Source: a bacterium (GTDB lineage Bacteria; Actinomycetota; Acidimicrobiia; Spongiisociales; Spongiisociaceae). From it: a stretch of DNA of 64,000 bases. The notes beneath the pieces were generated by a model. That model was not told the origin of the DNA and made no database searches. It worked only from the letters and a program-made list of their open reading frames with translations. The stretch lies in NCBI GenBank assembly GCA_028821265.1, contig JAPPGU010000085.1, positions 51,237 to 115,236 on the forward strand, read 5' to 3'. Within the stretch, counting starts at the first letter, position 1. The number at the start of each line of letters is the position of its first letter. Below, piece after piece: positions 9,165 through 17,220 of this stretch. Position numbers and translations under genes: made by a program.

Positions 9165-10442
9165 ATGACCGATTCCCGGGACGGCTCGGCCGGGCTCGCT
9201 TCGGAGGATTGGGTGTCGGTCTGGCAGGGCTGGGTTCTCATACTCCTGGTCCTGGTGGGGGTCAGACCGGCCATCCCGGACTTCTCATGGAACGCCGGGC
9301 GGATAGCGGGTGCCTTCTCGTGGGGCGACATAGCCGCCGCCGTGCTGACCGGGCTCCTGCTGCTGGCGGTATCGGCCGCAGGGATCCGCGTGATGGGAAA
9401 GAGCACGCGGGAGTATCTGATCGGCTTCCCGGCCGTGTTCGTCCTCGCCTGGGCAGCCCGGCTGGTGGCCGGGAACGGCGCTCTGAAGCAATGGGGCATC
9501 AGCTACGTGATCGTGGCGCTGGCCGCCGGTCTGGTCATCTCCAACCTGGGGACCGTCCCGGCCTGGATGCGCGAGGCAATCCGCACCGAGTACTACATCA
9601 AGACGGGACTGGTGATCCTCGGGACCAGCATCGTCTTCGGAGAGATACTCCAGGCCGGCCTGCTCGGCGTGGCCCAGGCCCTGCTCGTAGTCGTGGTGGT
9701 GTGGTACCTCTGTTACCGCATCGCGAGGCGCCTTCGGGTGGACGACGAGTTCTCGACCATGCTGGCTTCGGCGGTTTCGATCTGCGGGGTGTCGGCGGCC
9801 ATCGCCACGTGCGGCGCCATCGCCGGAGACCGGAAGAAGCTCTCCTACGTAACTTCGCTGGTCCTCATCGTGGCGGTGCCGATGACGGTTCTCATGCCCT
9901 GGGTCGTGGAGCTTCTCGGCATCCCCGCCATCGTGGGAGGCGCCTGGCTGGGCGGGACCATCGACACATCGGGAGCGGTTGTCGCGGCCGGCGAGATACT
10001 CGGGGACTCAGCTCTGAACGCCGCTGTGATCGTCAAGTTCTCCCAGAACGCCCTGCTGGGCGTGGCAGCCTTCGCCATCTCGCTCTGGTGGGCATTCCGG
10101 GGCAGTGAGGAGAGTGGTACGAGACCGACGGCCCGGGTGATCTGGGATCGGTTCCCCAAGTTCGTACTGGGATTCATCACCGCGTCGCTGCTGTTCTCGT
10201 TCGTCCTCGGCGCCGATCTGGTGGACTCGACCGGCGCGCTCATGAAAGAGATACGCACCTGGTGGTTCGCGCTCGCCTTCCTGTGCATCGGTCTCGAGAC
10301 CCGCTTCCGCGACCTGGTGTCGATGGACCAGGGCCGCCCGGCCGCCGCCTTCCTGCTCGGACAGGGCGCCAACATCATCTGGACGCTGCTGGTGGCCACC
10401 ATCCTGTTCGGGGGAGCGATCTTCGCCGTTCCCGACCTCTGA
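9165..10442 (+). CDS. YeiH/UPF0324-family putative sulfate or anion exporter
   Basis: This 425-residue polytopic membrane protein of the YeiH family (Cons_hypoth698) carries the family's most conserved stretches: TEYYIKTGLVILG, SICGVSAAIATCGAIAG and the TSGAVVAAGEI region, with about eleven helices. Homologues are annotated as putative sulfate exporters, largely by association; YeiH of enterobacteria sits beside the LysR regulator YeiE. A LysR gene also follows here in the same direction, so the association is preserved. The start has a strong ribosome site (TAGGAGG, nine bases before ATG). Confidence 0.88.
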   Translation: MTDSRDGSAGLASEDWVSVWQGWVLILLVLVGVRPAIPDFSWNAGRIAGAFSWGDIAAAVLTGLLLLAVSAAGIRVMGKSTREYLIGFPAVFVLAWAARLVAGNGALKQWGISYVIVALAAGLVISNLGTVPAWMREAIRTEYYIKTGLVILGTSIVFGEILQAGLLGVAQALLVVVVVWYLCYRIARRLRVDDEFSTMLASAVSICGVSAAIATCGAIAGDRKKLSYVTSLVLIVAVPMTVLMPWVVELLGIPAIVGGAWLGGTIDTSGAVVAAGEILGDSALNAAVIVKFSQNALLGVAAFAISLWWAFRGSEESGTRPTARVIWDRFPKFVLGFITASLLFSFVLGADLVDSTGALMKEIRTWWFALAFLCIGLETRFRDLVSMDQGRPAAAFLLGQGANIIWTLLVATILFGGAIFAVPDL

Positions 10443-10538
10443 ACGGAGTGACGGGAGGGGAATCCGATCTCTCGACCGCCAAGGTAGGCCTCCGGGCGCC
10501 GATTGCATCCACGCCGGGGTTCGGCCAGCATGGACGGT

Positions 10539-11447
10539 ATGGCAGAGTTCCGTCACTTCCGTGCCTTCGTGGAGATCGCCGCCAGGGGTAGCTTCACGGC
10601 CGGCGCCGACGCGCTGCGCCTCACCCAGTCCACCATCAGCGAACAGATCGCCGCCCTCGAGAAGGAACTCGGCACGCGCCTGTTCGAGCGGGGCCGCCAC
10701 GGCGCCCATCTGACGGATTCCGGCCGGCGCCTGCTCGAACCCGCCCAGCGGCTCCTCAGGATGGCCGCAGACATCGAGCGGCAGGCCCCGATGGGCGAGG
10801 AGGGAGGACCCGTCCTGCGGGTCGGCGCCACGATGGGACCCCTGTTCGTACACCTACCCGAGGTGGTGCACTCGCTCCAGCAGGAGGAAGCCGGACTGAC
10901 GGTTCTGCTCCGGGACATTCCGACCGCCGAGGCCCTCCTCCAGATCGGACTCGGGGAACTCGACCTGGGCATACTGAGCGTCCTCGACCGGTCCTTCCAC
11001 AGCGCTCTCGGGACCGGTATCGAGTCCGTGGTCCTCGCCGAGGAAGACTGGGTGATACTCGCTCCGACCGACCACGAACTGGCCGGGCACAGTGCTGTGC
11101 CGCTGGATCGGATCCGCAACGAGCCCCTGATCCTGTTCCCCAGGCCGTACGCCCTCCGGACGGTCATCGACGAGGCCTTCGCCCGAGCCGGGATCAGCGT
11201 CGAACCCACCATCGAGACCGGCTGGCTCGCTACCGCCGTCCGCTGCGTGGAACTGGGCCTGGGGATCAGCCTCGTCCCGAGAGCCGTGACGATGGCGCAG
11301 GAAGCCGGTATCGCGGTGCTCGACATCGACGAGCCGGTGATACCGAGGCGGGTACTGATCGCCCTCTACCGCTCCGACTCGGTCCGTGCCGACCTGATCG
11401 AACGGTTCCTTGCCCTGCTGCAACGCCACCCACCGTTCGGTAGTTAG
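10539..11447 (+). CDS. LysR-family transcriptional regulator (YeiE-like position)
   Basis: This regulator of about 302 residues has an N-terminal winged helix-turn-helix (EFRHFRAFVEIAARGSFTAG, TQSTISEQIAALEKELGTRLF) and a C-terminal periplasmic-binding-protein-like effector domain. It lies 97 bp downstream of the YeiH-type exporter gene and probably controls it. The start is uncertain: ATG at 10539 matches the usual LysR N-terminus, while an ATG nine bases upstream and a TTG at 10503 are in frame. No strong ribosome site distinguishes them. Confidence 0.88.
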   Translation: MAEFRHFRAFVEIAARGSFTAGADALRLTQSTISEQIAALEKELGTRLFERGRHGAHLTDSGRRLLEPAQRLLRMAADIERQAPMGEEGGPVLRVGATMGPLFVHLPEVVHSLQQEEAGLTVLLRDIPTAEALLQIGLGELDLGILSVLDRSFHSALGTGIESVVLAEEDWVILAPTDHELAGHSAVPLDRIRNEPLILFPRPYALRTVIDEAFARAGISVEPTIETGWLATAVRCVELGLGISLVPRAVTMAQEAGIAVLDIDEPVIPRRVLIALYRSDSVRADLIERFLALLQRHPPFGS

Positions 11448-11497
11448 CGGTTTGTGAACAGGTCAGGGCCGATCAGCTAGGCCGCTGTCACAGGCCG

Positions 11498-11521
11498 GGG
11501 CACCCGTGATAGCCGGTGCCC
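11498..11521 (+). terminator. stem-loop after LysR gene
   Basis: GGGCACC and GGTGCCC form a perfect 7-bp stem with a 10-base loop, 50 bases after the LysR stop. There is no T-tract, which is common for terminators in high-GC actinobacteria. It may serve both this gene and the convergent small ORF that ends at 11526. Confidence 0.4.
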
Positions 11522-11525
11522 TCGA

Positions 11526-11831
11526 TCACGTCGTATGCGACATCGAATACGGGCGGATCAGCCCACACTGCGCAAACGACAGGATCCGAGGATGGCGCCG
11601 TAGTCCCACCCCCGGAACCTGCCAGGAAGCTGCGGCCGGCTCATCAGCCGTGAGCGGGCCAACCCACAGAGCAGTGTCACCCTCTTCGAGACCGTCCACC
11701 GACGATGCCCACAGGACCACCGACGAACCGTCCGGCTGCAGCGTGTAGGTGACCCCTCGGGGGTGACCGTCGAAGAAGCTGGGGAGTTCCCCACCGACCG
11801 ACGGGCCGACTACGCCGGCCCGCATGATCAC
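11526..11831 (-). CDS. hypothetical protein, coupled to a small hydrophobic ORF
   Basis: This possible 101-residue protein starts with GTG at 11831 and overlaps the TGA of the 32-residue ORF upstream by four bases (GTGA). Its middle reads as a normal soluble protein (GVTYTLQPDGSSVVLWASSV, GDTALWVGPLTADEP), but the last 25 residues are basic and less convincing. No family is recognised. Two readings are possible: a translationally coupled pair, or a single secreted protein whose gene carries a frameshift just after the signal peptide. An ATG two codons in is an alternative start. Confidence 0.4.
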   Translation of the reverse strand: MIMRAGVVGPSVGGELPSFFDGHPRGVTYTLQPDGSSVVLWASSVDGLEEGDTALWVGPLTADEPAAASWQVPGVGLRRHPRILSFAQCGLIRPYSMSHTT

Positions 11832-11926
11832 TCGCTCCGTTCGCGCCGGCTGCTGGCCGCGACCGCCACCGCACTGCCAACCAACGCAGCGACCAAGGTC
11901 GCCGTCAGGATCTTCTTGCGTGTCAT
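11828..11926 (-). CDS. 32-residue hydrophobic peptide (signal-peptide-like)
   Basis: This short ORF has a textbook ribosome site, AAAGGAGGT, four bases before the ATG. The product begins MTRKK, has one hydrophobic stretch (ILTATLVAALVGSAVAVAA) and ends SSRRERSE. It looks either like a single-helix membrane peptide or like the cleavable signal of a longer protein now out of frame; the following ORF begins in its stop codon. The perfect ribosome site argues that it is translated. Confidence 0.5.
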   Translation of the reverse strand: MTRKKILTATLVAALVGSAVAVAASSRRERSE

Positions 11927-12028
11927 CGGAACCTCCTTTCCATCGGTTACCACGATATAGAGTATAGGCTAATCGGATGGATAGGTGATGGCTTGTTGGA
12001 GAGTTTCTGGTTGTCGGCGCGGAAATGT

Positions 12029-12736
12029 TTAACGGAACAGCTTGTATGTGCCGGCCAGGTACTCGGCGTACTTCAGAGGCATCACCAGCGGATCCAGTAC
12101 CGCCAAGGCAGGGACCTGATCGGCTACCCGGCCGAGCATCCCGGACCACAGGGAGCAGGCGAAGAACACCGAGGCCGCCCCATCCTCCGCCACCGCTCGC
12201 CTGGCCTGCTCGACTCCGTCCTCGACGAGCGCCCGCTCCATCTCCGCCATGACGATATCGAACAGCTTCCCGACGTCGGTGGAGAACAGCCTCTCGGCGG
12301 TCTCGGGATCCGGGTGGGAGAAGTCCGCCATCCGGACGTTCACCGCGCCGGGGGCGAAACCGTGGGCAACGGCCCGCGGCGCCCAGGTGTCGATCTTGTA
12401 CCCGCTGGCGATGATGGTCAACGGCCCCATCGCCGGAGCGGTGTGGGATAGCGCCTCGAACGGCCCGGTGACCGGGATGCCGACCAGACGCTTGGCCTCC
12501 CGGACCAGCGGATCGGAGGTGCACGCCGTGGCGACCACGTCGAACCCGTCCCTCTCGGCTGCAACCACGGCCTGGAAGAACTCGTCCCGCCACACGTCGG
12601 TCTCCGGGACGAACGGCGTCTCGGGCAGACCGGGCAGGTGGCGCACCCCGATCTCGGTACCAGGACCCGCAGCAGGCCCGAGAACCTCGAGCGTCCACTG
12701 GTTGTACATGTCCGTGCCCATCGGATGGATGAACAA
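12029..12736 (-). CDS. Asp/Glu/hydantoin racemase-family protein
   Basis: This protein of about 235 residues has the two-cysteine plan of the aspartate/glutamate/hydantoin racemase superfamily: Cys72 in TACTSDP and Cys194 in FFACSLW, each following a hydrophobic strand. Such enzymes racemise amino acids or hydantoins or act as maleate isomerases, without cofactors. The start is unclear. The TTG at 12736 gives FIHPMGTDM, but a strong GGGGAGG site lies far upstream of it and fits a CTG at 12751 instead (LPARILFIHP). No operon partner is adjacent. Confidence 0.72.
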   Translation of the reverse strand: MFIHPMGTDMYNQWTLEVLGPAAGPGTEIGVRHLPGLPETPFVPETDVWRDEFFQAVVAAERDGFDVVATACTSDPLVREAKRLVGIPVTGPFEALSHTAPAMGPLTIIASGYKIDTWAPRAVAHGFAPGAVNVRMADFSHPDPETAERLFSTDVGKLFDIVMAEMERALVEDGVEQARRAVAEDGAASVFFACSLWSGMLGRVADQVPALAVLDPLVMPLKYAEYLAGTYKLFR

Positions 12737-12751
12737 GATTCGGGCCGGCAG

Positions 12752-13139
12752 GGTCGCCTCCCCTCGCTATCCGAAGCTGGGCCGAGCTTAGGACGGTGCG
12801 CCCAGCCCTTCATTGCCGGCGGCTCAGCAGCCCACCTCGGTCCGGCAGGGGGCTATGGGCGCCCTCCATAAATCAAACCTGGCCCAACCGGCTACGCGGG
12901 CTCTTCCGGACACCCTTGCGCGCTATCTCGGGATGGCGGCCGGGTACCGGATTGGTCCGTTTATCCGAGTCACCTTGCCTATGCTCCCCGATCGGGGTTG
13001 ATCCACACGACAAGGGGGCGCTGATCCACACGACACCTCGCGCTGATCGCTGGCCATGCGGGTTGTGTCGCCAACCTCGCAAAGGGCTTCAACCTCTTCC
13101 CGGCACGAAACCGTCGCCTGATTCAAGGAGCACCTAGAG
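12752..13139. other. 388-bp intergenic region upstream of the LRR gene
   Basis: I find no convincing gene here. The region probably holds the divergent promoters of the racemase-like gene and the LRR gene. The only structure I see is a 13-bp direct repeat at 13000-13035, listed separately. Confidence 0.5.
13000..13035. repeat. 13-bp direct repeat before the LRR gene
   Basis: TGATCCACACGAC occurs at 13000-13012 and again at 13023-13035, a spacing of 23 bp, or about two helical turns. A partial third copy (GCGCTGATC) follows. This could be a tandem operator about 100 bp before the LRR gene. Confidence 0.4.
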
Positions 13140-15692
13140 ATGCCATTCCGTCAGATGCCGCTGTGTCACTCCACGGGAGGTCCCGGGCGGGTACGCCCCC
13201 GGATCGCTCCGGTGGCTGCGACCCTGGCGCTGTTCCTAGTCGTTTCGTCGCCCGGTGGCTCGCCGTGGGCCCACGCGGCATCCGGGACCGCAGCGGAGGC
13301 TTTGGCAGATGCGTCCATGGATCGTCACGTCCTGGTGACGCTTTACCACGCGACCCACGGCCAGGGATGGGCGAAGGCTCGCAACTGGCTGGAGGACACG
13401 CCGATCGGCGAGTGGGAGGGTGTAAGGACCGACGATGCAGGTCGGGTCATCGGGCTGGTTCTTCCATCGAACGGGCTGACGGGCGAGCTTCCGACCGAAC
13501 TGGGCCTTCTGAGCGAGCTGCAGGTGCTCGATCTCGAGGACAACTACCTGTCCGGCGGCCTCCCGCCAGGAATCGGCAACCTCGCCGGGTTACAAGTGTT
13601 GAACTTGGGGGACAATCTGCTGTCCGGCCCGCTTCCGGTCGAGTTCGCACAGCTGACCGAGCTGACCGACCTGAACCTGCATTTCAACAGGCTCTCGGGA
13701 CCGGTGCCGGCCTTCTTGGGCTCGCTCAGCAAGCTCAGGGTCGTGGACCTGCGAAACAACGAACTCTCCGGCGCGGTTCCGGTCGAGCTAGGAAGGCTGA
13801 GCGACCTGACCCATCTGTTGTTGCGCAGCAACGGATTATCGGGACCTGTCCCGCCGGTACTCGGCGAACTCGGAAGCCTCACATGGCTGGATCTCAGCTT
13901 CAACCGACTCTCGGGCGGCATACCCGCCGAACTCGGAGAGCTGAAAGATCTCACCGTGCTGTACCTGAGCGCCAACGAACTGTCAGGCGAGATTCCGTCC
14001 GAGCTCGGGAAGCTGGACAACCTGAGGATCCTGAACCTGCGACTCAACCAATTGGGAGGGGAGATCCCATCCGAACTCGGTGACCTGAGGAAACTGCGGA
14101 TACTGAATCTCTGGAGAAACGGTCTGTCCGGAGAGATACCACCTGAGCTGGGTCGGCTCACCAACTTGAGGCGACTGGACCTCGATCAGAACGATCTCTA
14201 CGGGGAGATACCCTCCGAGCTCGCCGACCTCACCGACCTGAGAGTGCTATGGCTTCAGGGCAACCGGCTTTCCGGTGAGATACCCGCCTGGCTGGGTGAA
14301 CTCTCCGAACTGGAGAGGGTCTACCTCCAGAACAACCTGTTCTCGGGGGAGATACCGTCCGAGCTCCGCAACCTCACCAGGCTGGAGCGGCTGTGGCTCT
14401 CCAACAACCGGCTTTCCGGTGAAATACCTGCCTGGCTGGGTGCTCTCGACAACCTGACACAACTCAACCTGGGGACCAACGAGTTCTCCGGGGGGATCCC
14501 GCATGAACTCGGCAGCCTCACCAAGCTCTGGGTGCTCAACCTGGGGAACAACAACCTCACGGGTCGGATTCCCCGAGAGTTGGGGAGCCTGGAAGCCCTC
14601 GAGCAGTTGGATCTGGGCGGCAACGATCTGTCGGGAACAATGCCCGACGAACTGGCGGGGCTGGTGAGTCTGGAACGGTTGTTGCTCGGGGGCAACCGAA
14701 TCTCGGGTGAGATACCCGCATCGCTGGCCGACCTCACCAGGCTGGAGCGGCTCCATCTGAACGACAACCGCCTCTCTGGGAAGATACCGTTTGAATTGGC
14801 CTCCCTGAGCCGGCTGGAAGACGTCGATCTCGGCAACAACCGGCTGTCGGGTCCGATCCCGGACCGTGGCAACCTGCCCAACCTGAGCCGGCTGAGTCTC
14901 GCCGGCAATGAGCTATCCGGGCCTATACCGGCCGCCATCGGCCGGTTGGAAAACCTGGTTCATCTCCGCCTCGACGGCAACCGGTTGTCCGGTGAGATAC
15001 CCGCCGAGTTGGGGAACCTCTCGAAGCTGGCCACCCTGTCGCTAGGAAACAATTACCTGGCCGGCGAAATCCCCGCCGAGCTCGGCCGGCTCACCAGCCT
15101 CGTACACCTGGACCTCTCCAACAACTGGTTGTGGGGTGAGATACCCACCGAATTCGGTCGGCTCACCAATCTCGAGTACCTGGACCTTTACCACAACGAA
15201 CTGACCGAACACATACCCGGCCAGCTGGGCAACCTCACCAACCTGATCGAGCTGAACCTCGGCAGCAACCGGCTGGATAGACGGATACCGGAAGAACTCG
15301 GCGGGCTCGTCAGGCTCACGACGCTCAACCTCGAGCACAATGCCCTATGGGGTGAGATACCCGAAGAACTCGGGGAACTGACCAACCTGGTGCGCCTGCA
15401 CCTGGGCGGCAACGGCTTCAGGGGCAGGATCCCTGCCGAGTTGGGTCAGCTGGCCGGACTCGAGGAGTTGGACCTCAGCCGCAACCGTCTGACGGGTGAG
15501 GTTCCCGCCGGGTTGGGTGATCTGACCGGCCTCACCCATCTCTACCTCGCGGGTAACCAGCTGAGCGGATGCCTACCCGCCGGTTGGCGATCGCTGGAAC
15601 TCGTCGGCGAGGACCTGTTGCTGGTCGGCCTCGACTTCTGCCCCGTCCTGCCGGACTCGCAGCCACCGGAACCCGATGCGACCGGGCTGTAA
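13140..15692 (+). CDS. secreted leucine-rich-repeat protein, 30 plant-type repeats
   Basis: This 850-residue exported protein has a basic, hydrophobic signal peptide with likely cleavage after AHA near residue 46. An N-terminal cap (about 58-102; LVTLYHATHGQGW, GEWEGVRTD) comes next, then 30 consecutive 24-residue leucine-rich repeats of the plant-type consensus LxxLxLxxNxLSGxIPxELGxL, and a C-cap containing two cysteines (GCLP and DFCP). One repeat, near residue 565, is a residue short. No anchor or catalytic domain is visible, so a role in binding at the cell surface or outside is likely. AAGGAG sits ten bases before the ATG. The same cap plus a short LRR occurs in the carboxypeptidase at 18252-20573. 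Confidence 0.9.
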   Translation: MPFRQMPLCHSTGGPGRVRPRIAPVAATLALFLVVSSPGGSPWAHAASGTAAEALADASMDRHVLVTLYHATHGQGWAKARNWLEDTPIGEWEGVRTDDAGRVIGLVLPSNGLTGELPTELGLLSELQVLDLEDNYLSGGLPPGIGNLAGLQVLNLGDNLLSGPLPVEFAQLTELTDLNLHFNRLSGPVPAFLGSLSKLRVVDLRNNELSGAVPVELGRLSDLTHLLLRSNGLSGPVPPVLGELGSLTWLDLSFNRLSGGIPAELGELKDLTVLYLSANELSGEIPSELGKLDNLRILNLRLNQLGGEIPSELGDLRKLRILNLWRNGLSGEIPPELGRLTNLRRLDLDQNDLYGEIPSELADLTDLRVLWLQGNRLSGEIPAWLGELSELERVYLQNNLFSGEIPSELRNLTRLERLWLSNNRLSGEIPAWLGALDNLTQLNLGTNEFSGGIPHELGSLTKLWVLNLGNNNLTGRIPRELGSLEALEQLDLGGNDLSGTMPDELAGLVSLERLLLGGNRISGEIPASLADLTRLERLHLNDNRLSGKIPFELASLSRLEDVDLGNNRLSGPIPDRGNLPNLSRLSLAGNELSGPIPAAIGRLENLVHLRLDGNRLSGEIPAELGNLSKLATLSLGNNYLAGEIPAELGRLTSLVHLDLSNNWLWGEIPTEFGRLTNLEYLDLYHNELTEHIPGQLGNLTNLIELNLGSNRLDRRIPEELGGLVRLTTLNLEHNALWGEIPEELGELTNLVRLHLGGNGFRGRIPAELGQLAGLEELDLSRNRLTGEVPAGLGDLTGLTHLYLAGNQLSGCLPAGWRSLELVGEDLLLVGLDFCPVLPDSQPPEPDATGL
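13446..15605 (+). repeat. 72-bp coding repeats (30 LRR units)
   Basis: Thirty tandem units of 72 bases (one of 69) encode the leucine-rich repeats. They are degenerate at the DNA level, with recurring blocks such as TCCGGTGAGATACCCGCC, which makes the region prone to repeat-number change and assembly error. Confidence 0.85.
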
Positions 15693-15751
15693 ACAAGCCG
15701 ACCCGCTCGCCGGCTGGATAGAGGGGCTCCGGGCGGGCACTCGGGTTCCGC

Positions 15752-16495
15752 TCACGTCCCACCGGTGGCGTACACGATCTGGCCGGTCATGTAGCTGCTG
15801 TCAGGGCCTGCCAGGAAGTCGACGACCGCTGCGATCTCCTCCGGCTGGCCGATCCGACCCAGGGCCGAGGCGGCCGCCGCCCGCCCCGCGAACTCCTCCC
15901 AGCCGAGACCTCTCTCCACCGCGCCGTCCCGGGTCATGCGGGTGTCGATGAAACCCGGCGCCACAGCGTTGACCCGGATTCCCTCGGGCCCTAGCTCCCT
16001 GGCGAGGGAACGGGTGAGACCCATGATGCCGGCCTTGGCCGCTCCGTAGTTGGCATGTCCGGCTATCCCGCGGGCGGCGATCGAGGAGACGAGCACCACG
16101 CTCGGGTTCGACGACCTCCGCAAGGCGGGCAGCGAGGCTTTGGCCAGGGCGAACGATCCGGTGAGGTGGACATCCAGGACGGAGGACCAGGCCGCAACGG
16201 ACATGTCCGCCAGGTCGGCGCCCACCATGTTCCCGGCCGCTGCCACCACGGTGTCCAGGCCTCCCATCGCGGCGACCAGGCTGTCCACCGCGTGCCCGAC
16301 GGCCTCCACGTCGGTGACATCGACGGCGCGCACCTCCGAGACGCTCCCTACGGCCCGCAGTTCCGCCGCGACCTGCTCGGCCGGATCCCTATCACGGTCG
16401 ATGATCCCCACGGCGCGGAACCGTTCGGCGAGCTTCAGGCAGATCGCGGCCCCGATACCGCGTCCTCCCCCGGAGACGATGGCGACCCCGCTCAT
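15752..16495 (-). CDS. SDR-family oxidoreductase, second of pair
   Basis: This 247-residue classical short-chain dehydrogenase/reductase has the NAD(P)-binding GGGRGIG near residue 9, AAG (AAAGN) at about 88, the catalytic Ser (LVSSIAARG), the YxxxK pair in NYGAAKAG, and the C-terminal GQIVYATGG typical of FabG-like enzymes. Its ATG overlaps the TGA of the preceding SDR gene by four bases; an ATG four codons upstream is also in frame. It is the last gene of an amidohydrolase/SDR/SDR operon. The substrate is unknown. Confidence 0.88.
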   Translation of the reverse strand: MSGVAIVSGGGRGIGAAICLKLAERFRAVGIIDRDRDPAEQVAAELRAVGSVSEVRAVDVTDVEAVGHAVDSLVAAMGGLDTVVAAAGNMVGADLADMSVAAWSSVLDVHLTGSFALAKASLPALRRSSNPSVVLVSSIAARGIAGHANYGAAKAGIMGLTRSLARELGPEGIRVNAVAPGFIDTRMTRDGAVERGLGWEEFAGRAAAASALGRIGQPEEIAAVVDFLAGPDSSYMTGQIVYATGGT

Positions 16496-17220
16496 CTGAG
16501 CAACCATCCCCCATCCACGACCAGCGTCTGGCCGGTTATCCAGCGCGCCTTTCCGGACGCTAGGAACAGGATGGCATTCACCACGTCTTCCACTGTGCCA
16601 TGACCGAGCGGCATCGGCACTTCGGGCTGCTCCGGCGGGGTGCCGTAGAGGTTGGTCGGCACCGGCCCGGGCGCCACGCCGTTCACCCGCACACCATGGG
16701 GCGCCAGTTCCCGGGCCGCGGACCGGGTCATCTGGATCACTGCCCCCTTGCTGGTGTCGTAGGCGATCTCGGGTATCGGTGACGGGTAGATACCCACTAC
16801 CGAAGCGACGTTGACGATCGCTCCCCCACCCCGCTCCGTCATCTGCCGTGCCGCCTCCCGTAGGCAAAGGAAACTTCCCCGGGTGTTGATGTTCAGGACC
16901 CGGTCCCAGTCCTCGTCGGCGTGATCGATCAAGGGCAGGGAGACGCCGATGCCCGCCGCGTTGACCAGCACGTCGCATCCCCCCATCCGTTCCACCTGAG
17001 AGAACAAGGACACGACATCGGGGCCCGAGGCTATGTCGGCAACGGCCGTCACGCATCGGGTGGATTCCTCCAACTCGGAGCGCAGATCGCTCAGTCCGGC
17101 CGGATTCACGTCCGTGGCCACCACCGTGGCTCCCCGGCGGTGGAACGCCGCCGCGGTAGCGCGCCCGATCCCGCTGGCAGCCCCCGTGACCACCACCACT
17201 CCCGAGGGTTTGCCGGTCAC
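16492..17220 (-). CDS. SDR-family oxidoreductase, first of pair
   Basis: This 242-residue classical SDR has TGAASGIG (nucleotide binding), NAAG, the catalytic serine in NVASVVG, YDTSKG (Tyr and Lys of the active site) and the terminal GQTLVVDGGW. It shares the ATGA overlaps on both sides: with the amidohydrolase gene upstream (17217-17220) and with the second SDR downstream. The three proteins are therefore made in register and probably act in one short pathway in which a carbonyl or alcohol is interconverted before or after C-C or C-N hydrolysis. Confidence 0.9.
   Translation of the reverse strand: MTGKPSGVVVVTGAASGIGRATAAAFHRRGATVVATDVNPAGLSDLRSELEESTRCVTAVADIASGPDVVSLFSQVERMGGCDVLVNAAGIGVSLPLIDHADEDWDRVLNINTRGSFLCLREAARQMTERGGGAIVNVASVVGIYPSPIPEIAYDTSKGAVIQMTRSAARELAPHGVRVNGVAPGPVPTNLYGTPPEQPEVPMPLGHGTVEDVVNAILFLASGKARWITGQTLVVDGGWLLR

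Noticed and set aside
11526..12698. Long minus-strand frame running through the racemase-like gene into the small ORF
   Set aside because: Between 11832 and 12028 it crosses the intergenic region and its upstream part is out of frame with the two-cysteine racemase protein. Only the last 101 codons look protein-like.
12813..13001. Possible 62-residue ORF before the LRR gene
   Set aside because: It has no ribosome site, composition looks random, and it overlaps no conserved motif.
13446..15605. Regular DNA repeat that might be taken for a CRISPR or other tandem array
   Set aside because: The 72-base period is coding, units are directly adjacent without spacers, and translation gives plant-type leucine-rich repeats.
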